This document shows positions 1 through 5,562 of a stretch of 6,272 nucleotides of DNA, piece after piece. Origin of the DNA: Lentzea sp. (GTDB lineage Bacteria; Actinomycetota; Actinomycetes; Mycobacteriales; Pseudonocardiaceae); the NCBI GenBank assembly GCA_030146905.1, contig JASLAV010001149.1, forward strand, positions 1-6,272, written 5' to 3'. Both the position numbers and the translations under genes were made by a program. The number at the start of each line of letters is the position of its first letter. Position 1 is the first letter of the stretch. The notes beneath the pieces are model-generated. The model had not been told where the DNA came from. It made no database searches and saw only the letters and a program-made list of their open reading frames with translations.

Positions 1-1
1 C

Positions 2-718
2 CACGCCGTGCGCACGCTCGGGGCCAGTGCGTTCGACGCGCAGGAGATCGTCGCGCACGAGATGACGCGCGTGCTGATCGCCGAACGCGGGCAGCAGGAC
101 TGGGAGAGCGAGTTCGGCCGCATGCCGAGGCTCTTCGAGGCACCGCGGGAGATCCCCGGCCTGACCTGGCCGACCCTCACGTTCTCCGACCGCATGACGA
201 TCCCGCTCGGCGACGAACGCGGCGACCTCGTGCTGCAGCACCTCGGGCGCGGGCACACGGCGGGCGACATCGTGGCGTGGCTGCCGCAGCAGCGGATCCT
301 CTTCGCGGGCGACCTCGTCGAGTCGCAGGCAGCGCTCTACACCGGAGACGCGTTCCACGACGAGTGGGCGACGTCCACCCTCGACGAGATCGAGGACCTC
401 GGCGCGGAGGTCCTCGTCGGCGGGCGCGGCAAGGTGGCCCGCGACCGCATCGAGGTCGAGGCCGCCATCAACCAGAGCAGGCACTTCCTCAACGAGCTGC
501 GCCGCACCGTCGGCGGGGTGCACGCCGAGGGCGGCACGCTCAAGCAGGCCTTCGAACTGGCGCACAGCGCGCTCGTAGGCCGCTACGGGCGCTGGCCGAT
601 CTTCGAGCACTGCCTGCCGTTCGACGTGCAGCGCTACTGGGACGAGTGCGACGGCAAGGACTGGCCGGAGATCTGGACCGCCGAACGCGACCGCGCCGTC
701 TGGGACGCCCTGCAGTGA
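2..718 (+). CDS. MBL-fold metallo-hydrolase, C-terminal part (5' end outside window)
   Basis: This is a partial gene. The frame is open from base 2, and its first visible residues (H-A-V-R-T-L-G-A-S-A) look like the inside of the first metal-binding loop of a metallo-beta-lactamase fold, not a true start, so the GTG at 8 is probably internal. 238 residues are visible. Later MBL motifs are present: His in HTAGD (codon at 254), Asp in FAGD (311) and a late His in FEHCLPFD (608), the expected order of metal ligands. The loop that usually reads HxHxDH appears to end H-A-V-R, so the second-metal Asp/His may be absent. From memory, close relatives sit beside FAD monooxygenases in aromatic-catabolism loci of Burkholderia-type bacteria and actinomycetes; their exact reaction is not established. 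The gene is cytoplasmic as far as visible. Its stop overlaps the next start (GTGA), indicating translational coupling. The fold is secure; the substrate is unknown. Confidence -1.
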   Translation, partial: HAVRTLGASAFDAQEIVAHEMTRVLIAERGQQDWESEFGRMPRLFEAPREIPGLTWPTLTFSDRMTIPLGDERGDLVLQHLGRGHTAGDIVAWLPQQRILFAGDLVESQAALYTGDAFHDEWATSTLDEIEDLGAEVLVGGRGKVARDRIEVEAAINQSRHFLNELRRTVGGVHAEGGTLKQAFELAHSALVGRYGRWPIFEHCLPFDVQRYWDECDGKDWPEIWTAERDRAVWDALQ

Positions 719-1986
719 CGGTCCTGGTGGTCGGCGCCGGTCCGGTCGGGCTCACCGCAGCGCTGTTCCTCGCGCGAGCAGGGGTGCCGAGCACCGTCCT
801 GGAAGCAGCCGGACACCGTTCCAGAGCGGGCAGCCGCTCGATCTGCGTGCAGCGCGACGTGCTGGAGGTCCTGGAACGGATCGGCGTCGGCCAGGCCGTC
901 GCCGACGCGGGCGTCACCTGGTACACCGGCCGCACCTACTACCGCGACCGCGAGGTGCTGACCCTGACCTTCCCGGAGGCCGAGGGTTTCCCGCCGTTCG
1001 TGAACACGCCGCAGACCGTCGTCGAGCAGTTGCTGGAGGACCGCGTCCGCGCCGAACCGCTCATCGAGCTGCGCTACGGCCACGCACTGGAAGGCCTGGC
1101 CCAGAACGACGACGGTGTGTCCACACAGGATGGAATCAGGGCCACCCACTGCATCGCCGCGGACGGCGCGCACTCGACGGTCCGGCGGCTCCTGGGCATC
1201 CCGTTCGACGGCTTCTCGTTCGACGACAGGTTCATCATCGCCGACGTCCGCGTCGACCTGGACTTCGAAGCACCCGAACGCCGCTTCTACTTCGATCCGC
1301 CCTGCGACCCTTGCCAAGAAGGAGCTCGACCCAGGCAGGTCCTCCTCCACCCGCAACCCGGCGGTGTCTGGCGGATCGACTGGCAGGTCGCCGAGGACGT
1401 CCAGCTCACCGGTGACCACGTCCGCGCCGTGGTCGGCGACAGGCCGTACGAGATCGTCTGGCAGTCCACCTACCGCTTCCACCACCGCAGGGCCAGAACC
1501 CTGCGCGACCGCCGCGTCCTGCTCGCCGGCGACGCCGCCCACGTGATGAGCCCGTTCGGCGCCCGCGGCCTCAACTCGGGGATCTGCGACGCGGACAACG
1601 CGGCGTGGAAGATCGCCACCGACCGCGCGGGCGAGGCGGGCCCGCACCTCCTCGGCTCCTACGACGTCGAACGCGGTGCCGCCGCCGACGAGAACCTCCG
1701 CATCACCGGCGACACCATGCGGTTCCTGGTGCCGGGCACCGCGGAGGAACGGGAGCGCAGGCAGAAGGCGCTCGACTCCGGCGAGGGCATCGACTCCGGC
1801 AAGCTCTTCACCCCGTTCTCCTACGAGAACTCCCCGCTGACCACGGACGGCGGCGAGCTCGTCTCCGGTTCCCGCACCGCGGGACCGGGCTTCAGCACGC
1901 GGAAAGGCTGGTTGATCAGGCCGGACGGGCACGTCGCCGCACACCGCTGCGACGATCAGGTGAAGCGCCGCGTACTCGGCTGGTGA
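715..1986 (+). CDS. Class A FAD-dependent monooxygenase (aromatic hydroxylase type), compact C-terminus
   Basis: A 423-residue flavoprotein predicted to use NAD(P)H and O2 to hydroxylate a small, probably aromatic, substrate in the cytoplasm. The Rossmann motif GAGPVG is at residues 7-12 and the ribose-binding Glu is E30. The second FAD/NAD(P)H motif is around D150-G151 (AADGAHS), and the FAD pyrophosphate motif GDAAH starts at G272-D273, followed by SPFGARGLNSG. The block FDPP...VLLHPQP...VWRIDWQ and the DADNAAWK segment match the MhpA-like subgroup usually found next to MBL hydrolases. The GTG at 715 is chosen because GAGPVG follows directly and it overlaps the upstream stop by 4 bp; the open frame further upstream is a shadow of gene 1. 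Two oddities: a short insert with C197-x-x-C200 and about six extra residues before VLLH, and a C-terminus that jumps from GPGF to the terminal RPDGHVA block, about 100 residues shorter than typical relatives. The family call is firm; the substrate is unknown. Confidence -1.
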   Translation: MTVLVVGAGPVGLTAALFLARAGVPSTVLEAAGHRSRAGSRSICVQRDVLEVLERIGVGQAVADAGVTWYTGRTYYRDREVLTLTFPEAEGFPPFVNTPQTVVEQLLEDRVRAEPLIELRYGHALEGLAQNDDGVSTQDGIRATHCIAADGAHSTVRRLLGIPFDGFSFDDRFIIADVRVDLDFEAPERRFYFDPPCDPCQEGARPRQVLLHPQPGGVWRIDWQVAEDVQLTGDHVRAVVGDRPYEIVWQSTYRFHHRRARTLRDRRVLLAGDAAHVMSPFGARGLNSGICDADNAAWKIATDRAGEAGPHLLGSYDVERGAAADENLRITGDTMRFLVPGTAEERERRQKALDSGEGIDSGKLFTPFSYENSPLTTDGGELVSGSRTAGPGFSTRKGWLIRPDGHVAAHRCDDQVKRRVLGW

Positions 1987-2007
1987 GCCCGGAGCAGGCA
2001 CCACCAT

Positions 2008-2027
2008 CGGAGACGGGGGTGTTTCCG
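2008..2027 (+). promoter_or_regulatory. Leader hairpin with probable ribosome binding site in its loop
   Basis: CGGAGAC (2008-2014) can pair with GTTTCCG (2021-2027), giving a 7-bp stem with one G-U pair and a six-base loop GGGGGT (2015-2020). The stem ends two bases before the ATG at 2030. The only purine-rich tracts near that start are GGAG (2009-2012, inside the 5' arm, about 17 bases away) and the G-run in the loop (about 10 bases away). Folding would therefore hide one and display the other. It may tune translation of the third gene relative to the first two. Base pairing is seen directly; regulation is inference. Confidence -1.
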
Positions 2028-2029
2028 AC

Positions 2030-2113
2030 ATGGGGATCGACAGACGAACTTTCTTGCAGGGAACCGCACTTGCCGTCACGGGCTGGGGGACGGGCGCCAC
2101 GACGGCCACCGCG
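2030..2113 (+). other. Twin-arginine signal peptide coding segment
   Basis: Codons 1-28 of the BBE-like oxidase encode a short positively charged n-region with paired arginines (R5, R6) followed by T-F-L-Q, then a weakly hydrophobic Ala/Gly/Thr-rich core and an A-T-A signal-peptidase box at 26-28. Tat export fits a protein whose cofactor must be inserted before translocation. The core is only moderately hydrophobic, which is typical of Tat rather than Sec signals. Confidence -1.
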
Positions 2114-3415
2114 GACACGAACTGGGCGAAGCTGCGCAGACGTCTCGGTGACCGGCTCGTGCTGCCGCGGGACACGGGCTACGACCGGCTCCGGCTGCCG
2201 TACAACTCTCTCTACGCACACCGCAGGCCCGCGGCGATCGCAAGGTGCGTGAGGCCGGAGGACGTGCAAGCGTGCCTGGACTTCGCGTCGCACGAACGCA
2301 TTCCGATCGCCGCACGCAGCGGCAAGCACAGCTACGCGGGTTATTCGGTGCCCGAGAACGGCCTCGTCGTCGACCTCGGCGGCATGGCGGACGTCCGCGT
2401 TCGCGGCGGTTCCGCGCAGGTCGGCGCCGGTGCCAGGCTGATCGACGTCTACGAGGGGATCGGCGGTGCCGGCAGGGCCCTGCCGGCGGGGTCGTGCGGC
2501 ACGGTCGGCATCAGCGGGCTGACGCTGGGCGGCGGCATCGGCGTGATCGGCCGCAAGTACGGCCTGACCTGCGACCACCTGACCGGCGCCAGGATCGTCA
2601 CGCCCGACGGCTGCCACCGGGCGGTGTCGGCGGAGGAGGATCCCGACCTGTTCTGGGCGTTGCGCGGTGGCGGTGGCGGCAACTTCGGCATCGTCACGTC
2701 GTTCACGTTCCGCACGGATCCCGCGCCCGACCTCGCGGTGTTCAGCCTCCAGTACCCGGCGGGCGCGACGGCCGGCGTGTTCGACGCCTGGCAGGAGTGG
2801 ATCGCGACCACGCCGGACGAGCTGTGGTCCGGCTGCGGTGTCTCGGCGACGGGCGCGCTGTCGCGGATCGGGTTCGACGGCACGTACGTCGGTCCGGCGA
2901 AGGACCTGCACAGGCTGCTCGACCGCATGCCGCCCGGCGGCGAGCGGACGGTGCGGGAGATGACCTACCTGGAGGCGATGCGCTTCTTCGCGGGACCTCC
3001 CGGCGAGACCGGTGAGGCGTTCGTGGCGTCGTCGCGGATGCTGCGCCACCACGTGCCCGGCGCGCGCGTCGCGGAACTGGTGGACGGCGAGCGCGACGGG
3101 TTCCTGCAGATCGACTCGTGGGGTGGCGCGCTCAGCCGGGTCGCCCCGGATGCCACGGCGTTCCCGCACCGCGACATCAGGGCGAGCGCCCAGACGTACG
3201 TCTTCGTCAGGGACAGGACCGAGGCGCAGGCCCGCGCGTTGCTCGCGACGTGGCGGGACGGGCTGGGCGCGGGCACCACCGGGTACGTGAACTACATCGA
3301 CCCGGAGATGCCCGACTGGCCCACCGCCTACTACGGCCGCAACCTCGCGCGGCTCAGGAAGGTCGCGCGACGTCACGACCCTGACCGCGTGCTGGCGTTC
3401 CCGCAGGGCCTGTAA
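2030..3415 (+). CDS. Tat-exported BBE-like FAD-linked oxidoreductase, predicted bicovalent flavin
   Basis: A 461-residue oxidase of the berberine bridge enzyme (BBE)-like/PCMH flavin family, which oxidises alcohols, sugars or alkaloid-like substrates and passes electrons to O2. The N-terminus has a twin-arginine motif (R5-R6-T-F-L-Q), a hydrophobic stretch and an AxA site (A26-T-A28, cleavage before D29), so the folded holoenzyme is probably exported. The FAD domain covers about residues 60-235. H100 (RSGKHSY) and C156 (GSCGTVGISGLTLGGG) sit where relatives attach FAD through 8-alpha-His and 6-S-Cys bonds. LRGGGGGNFGIVTSF (211-225) closes the domain. The C-terminal BBE segment contains YVNYID (419-424), which includes the tyrosine that is likely catalytic by analogy, then YYG and DPDRVLAFPQ. 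Length is normal for the family. The ATG is the start that keeps the Tat signal intact. It lies 43 bp after the monooxygenase stop on the same strand, probably in one operon. Substrate unknown. Confidence -1.
   Translation: MGIDRRTFLQGTALAVTGWGTGATTATADTNWAKLRRRLGDRLVLPRDTGYDRLRLPYNSLYAHRRPAAIARCVRPEDVQACLDFASHERIPIAARSGKHSYAGYSVPENGLVVDLGGMADVRVRGGSAQVGAGARLIDVYEGIGGAGRALPAGSCGTVGISGLTLGGGIGVIGRKYGLTCDHLTGARIVTPDGCHRAVSAEEDPDLFWALRGGGGGNFGIVTSFTFRTDPAPDLAVFSLQYPAGATAGVFDAWQEWIATTPDELWSGCGVSATGALSRIGFDGTYVGPAKDLHRLLDRMPPGGERTVREMTYLEAMRFFAGPPGETGEAFVASSRMLRHHVPGARVAELVDGERDGFLQIDSWGGALSRVAPDATAFPHRDIRASAQTYVFVRDRTEAQARALLATWRDGLGAGTTGYVNYIDPEMPDWPTAYYGRNLARLRKVARRHDPDRVLAFPQGL
2468..2487. repeat. 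Perfect 20-bp palindrome inside the BBE-like gene
   Basis: GCCGGCAGGG at 2468-2477 is followed directly by its exact reverse complement at 2478-2487. It encodes the end of the G-A-G-R-A-L-P-A-G stretch just before the flavin-linking C156. Flanking bases 2467 and 2488 do not pair. It could be a binding site for a dimeric regulator or a cruciform/RNA stem lacking a loop, or chance in GC-rich coding DNA. Confidence -1.
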
Positions 3416-3418
3416 CCG

Positions 3419-4864
3419 CTAGATCTGGATGCCGGTGAGCACGGTGACGCGCTCCTCGGTGAAGTCCTCCATCGCCGACCGGACGCCCTCACGTCCGGTG
3501 CCCGAGCCCTTCACACCGCCGTAGGGCATCTGGTCGGCGCGGTAGGACGGCACGTCACCGATGATCACGCCACCGACCTCCAGCTCGGCCGCGGCCTCGA
3601 ACGCCACCTGGACGTCACGGGTGAAGACGCCGGCCTGCAACCCGTACTTGCTGTCGTTGGCCTGCGCGAACGCGTCCTCGACGCCGTCGGCGACGGACAC
3701 CACGAGCACCGGCCCGAAGATCTCCTCCGTCCACACCTTGGCGCTCCTCGGCACGTCGGTGAGCACGGTCGGTTCGACCGAGGCCCCGCTCCGCTTGCCG
3801 CCGACGAGCACCTTCGCGCCGACGTCGGTGGCCATGTTGACCCACTCCTCGACGCGCCGCGCGTTGTCCTCGTCGATCAGCGGGCCGACCTCGACCTCGG
3901 GGTCGTGCGGGTCGCCGGTCTTCAACGCCGCCACCGCCTCCACGAGCTTCGGCACGAAGTCGTCAGCGAGCGAGCGGTCCACGATCACCCGCTGCACGGC
4001 GATGCACGACTGCCCCGCCTGGTAGTTGCCGAACGTCGCGATGCGCCGCGCCGCGTGGTCCAGGTCCGTCCAATCAGGACAGATGATGGCCGCGGCGTTG
4101 CTGCCCAGCTCCATCACGACGTGCTTGCGCGGTGCGGCTTCCATGAGCGACCAGCCCACCTTCGTGGACCCGGTGAACGAGATGACCGGCAGCCGCTCGT
4201 CCTTCACCAGAGCATCCATGTCCTTGCCGCGCACGGGAAGGACCGAGAACACGCCCTCCGGCAGACCGGTCTCGGCCAGGACCTCGCCCAGCAGCAGGGC
4301 GCTCAGAGGAGTCGCGGAGGCGGGTTTGACGATCACCGGTGCGCCCACCGCGAGCGCCGGCGCGACCTTGTGCGCCACCAGGTTCAGCGGGAAGTTGAAC
4401 GGGGCCACGGCCAGCACCGGCCCGCGCGGCACGTGCCGGACGATCGCCATCCGCCCCACGCCGCCCGCCTCGGTGTCGAGCCGCTGCAGCCCGCCGGTGA
4501 ACCGGCGCGCCTCCTCGGCGGCGAAGCGGAACGTGTTGACCGCGCGCTGCACCTCGATCTCGGCCCACTTCAGCGGTTTGCCGTTCTCGGCGGTGATCGT
4601 CTCCGCGATCTCCTCCGATCGTTCGGCCAGGGTGCGCGACACCTGCAGCAACGCCTCGGCCCGCACGTGCGCGGGTGTGCGCCGGAACTCCCGCGCCACC
4701 GCGTGAGCCGCCGCCACCGCGCGTTCCACCTGGTCTCTGCCCGGTACGGCGACCGAGGCGACCTCGGTGCCGTCGAACGGGTGGAGAACTTCCAGCGCCT
4801 GCTCGCCCTGCTCGGGGCGGCCGGCGACCCAGCACGGCCTGGGTTGCGGCGTGAACGCGTCCAT
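3419..4864 (-). CDS. NAD(P)+-dependent aldehyde dehydrogenase
   Basis: A 481-residue ALDH-superfamily enzyme oxidising an aldehyde to a carboxylic acid in the cytoplasm. Catalytic residues are all present: N157 (PFNFPLN), K180 (IVKPAS, cofactor), E252 (MELGSN), C287 (GNYQAGQSC, nucleophile) and E381 (EEIFGPV). The FTGSTKVG turn is at 230-237. The E-L-G-S-N variant and the C-terminal PYGGVKGSGTGREG block suggest the lactaldehyde/phosphonoacetaldehyde-dehydrogenase-like branch rather than betaine-aldehyde or semialdehyde types, but this is from memory. Length is normal and the gene is intact. ATG at 4864 is used. An in-frame GTG at 4873 has a better-spaced AGGG upstream (4883-4880) and would add only M-N-R; the longer upstream frame overlaps the preceding gene and is unlikely. 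It follows the phosphotransferase stop by 10 bp (1 bp if GTG is used), so co-transcription is likely. Its stop is 3 bp from the convergent BBE-like gene. Confidence -1.
   Translation of the reverse strand: MDAFTPQPRPCWVAGRPEQGEQALEVLHPFDGTEVASVAVPGRDQVERAVAAAHAVAREFRRTPAHVRAEALLQVSRTLAERSEEIAETITAENGKPLKWAEIEVQRAVNTFRFAAEEARRFTGGLQRLDTEAGGVGRMAIVRHVPRGPVLAVAPFNFPLNLVAHKVAPALAVGAPVIVKPASATPLSALLLGEVLAETGLPEGVFSVLPVRGKDMDALVKDERLPVISFTGSTKVGWSLMEAAPRKHVVMELGSNAAAIICPDWTDLDHAARRIATFGNYQAGQSCIAVQRVIVDRSLADDFVPKLVEAVAALKTGDPHDPEVEVGPLIDEDNARRVEEWVNMATDVGAKVLVGGKRSGASVEPTVLTDVPRSAKVWTEEIFGPVLVVSVADGVEDAFAQANDSKYGLQAGVFTRDVQVAFEAAAELEVGGVIIGDVPSYRADQMPYGGVKGSGTGREGVRSAMEDFTEERVTVLTGIQI
3478..3499. 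terminator. Candidate terminator hairpin past the convergent stops
   Basis: ACCGGACG (3478-3485) and CGTCCGGT (3492-3499) form a perfect 8-bp stem with a six-base loop. It lies about 60 bp beyond the stop of the BBE-like gene, inside the 3' part of the opposing ALDH gene. There is no T-tract, which is common for actinomycete terminators but also makes the call weak. With only 3 bp between the two stops, any terminator for the plus-strand operon has to lie inside the ALDH gene, and this is the best stem seen there. Confidence -1.
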
Positions 4865-4874
4865 GCGGTTCACG

Positions 4875-5543
4875 TTAGGCCCTGTTGGCCTGCACGTACG
4901 CGATGAGTCCCAAGTAGTAGTCGTCGTGGCGTTCAGCGCGTTGCAGCGCGAAGGCCGGATGCTCACGGATCGTCCGGACCATGTCGCCCAGACGGGTGAT
5001 GATGTGATCGTCTTCGTAGGCGCACCCGTACGCCTCGTAGAAGAGTCGGGTGCGGCGTGCGCGGTCGTCGGGCAGCGCGAGCACGAACTGGATGACCGCC
5101 CAGCTGACGTCCCACCAGCGCGGCCCGGGATGCGCGCTGTCGAAGTCGAACACGCCCGTGGGACGTCCGTCGGTGAACACCATGTTGTACGGCGCGAAGT
5201 CGCCGTGCAGCACCACCTCGACCGGCTCTCCCGCGGCGTGCTGCCACCCGTCGAGCCGGTCGGTCAGGTCGAGCGTCGCGTCGTGCAGCCTGCGCAGCAG
5301 CAGCGCGGACTCGACCAGCGCGGCGTCGTCCGGTGGTGGCACGTGGCCAACGTCACCGGGCAGGTAGCTCAGCAGCTCGTGCTGGTCGTCGCGCCCGAGC
5401 GGGACCGGTGCGATGCCCAGCGGAGCCAAGTGCCGCAACAGCTCGTGCACGCGCGGCGCCCACGGTCCCGCCGGTCTGCGGACCGCGTCACCCACTTTGA
5501 ACACCTGGTTCAGCCCGCCTCCGGTCAGCAGCTCCCCGTCCAC
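4875..5543 (-). CDS. APH-fold phosphotransferase, trifolitoxin-immunity-like
   Basis: A 222-residue small kinase-fold protein of the aminoglycoside phosphotransferase/choline kinase superfamily. The catalytic loop HGDFAPYN is at 113-120 (base D115, metal-binding N120) and the metal-binding DFD at 133-135 (VFDFDSA). [11 protein letters not shown] follows at 139-149. The N-terminal lobe shows the [21 protein letters not shown] pattern of a family often labelled 'trifolitoxin immunity domain' in actinomycetes. No membrane or signal segment is seen. Family resemblance does not make it an antibiotic resistance gene; most such genomic copies have unknown substrates. GTG at 5543 is chosen because AAGGA lies 8 bases upstream and the family usually begins right before the glycine-rich strand. 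ATG at 5552 has no room for an RBS, and GTG 5573 or TTG 5579 would overlap guaA. It leads the ALDH gene and diverges from guaA. Confidence -1.
   Translation of the reverse strand: MDGELLTGGGLNQVFKVGDAVRRPAGPWAPRVHELLRHLAPLGIAPVPLGRDDQHELLSYLPGDVGHVPPPDDAALVESALLLRRLHDATLDLTDRLDGWQHAAGEPVEVVLHGDFAPYNMVFTDGRPTGVFDFDSAHPGPRWWDVSWAVIQFVLALPDDRARRTRLFYEAYGCAYEDDHIITRLGDMVRTIREHPAFALQRAERHDDYYLGLIAYVQANRA
4880..4883 (-). promoter_or_regulatory. Weak RBS bearing on the ALDH start choice
   Basis: On the minus strand AGGG lies inside the last codons of the phosphotransferase gene. It is 6 bases from the in-frame GTG at 4873 and 15 from the ATG at 4864. Spacing favours GTG and start-codon preference favours ATG. 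Either way the ALDH ribosome site is embedded in the upstream gene, which supports translational coupling. Confidence -1.
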
Positions 5544-5551
5544 GCATGACA

Positions 5552-5556
5552 TCCTT
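5552..5556 (-). promoter_or_regulatory. RBS (AAGGA) deciding the phosphotransferase start
   Basis: AAGGA on the minus strand is the only good Shine-Dalgarno match near this gene's 5' end. It is 8 bases from the GTG at 5543 and abuts the ATG at 5552, so it favours the GTG. It lies in the 19-bp space between this start and the guaA start. Confidence -1.
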
Positions 5557-5562
5557 GGCGTC

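Noticed and set aside
2058..2095. Possible G-quadruplex (G-runs in the early BBE-like gene)
   Set aside because: Only three close G-runs; the fourth is 18 bases away, too far for a convincing fold.
634..2175. Very long antisense open frame (over 500 codons) opposite the monooxygenase
   Set aside because: Low-complexity Arg/Ala/Val/Gly translation without motifs, opposite a gene with complete FAD motifs; typical third-position GC artefact.
1916..3376. Long antisense open frame opposite the BBE-like gene
   Set aside because: Composition-driven, no domain motifs, and it overlaps a gene with intact flavin-attachment residues.
3361..3380. Hairpin GGTCG/CGACC as a terminator for the ALDH transcript
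   Set aside because: Only five base pairs with a ten-base loop and no T-tract; too weak to annotate.
3905..4906. Plus-strand open frame of over 330 codons opposite the ALDH
   Set aside because: His/Arg-rich shadow translation; the minus-strand ALDH has all catalytic residues.
5497..5502. TTGAAC as a -35 box for guaA
   Set aside because: No recognisable -10 element at 16-19 bp downstream; the match may be chance inside the phosphotransferase gene.
4875..5543. Aminoglycoside resistance kinase
   Set aside because: It has the APH catalytic loop, but its N-lobe and short length fit the widespread uncharacterised trifolitoxin-immunity-like family, and the context is not a resistance locus.
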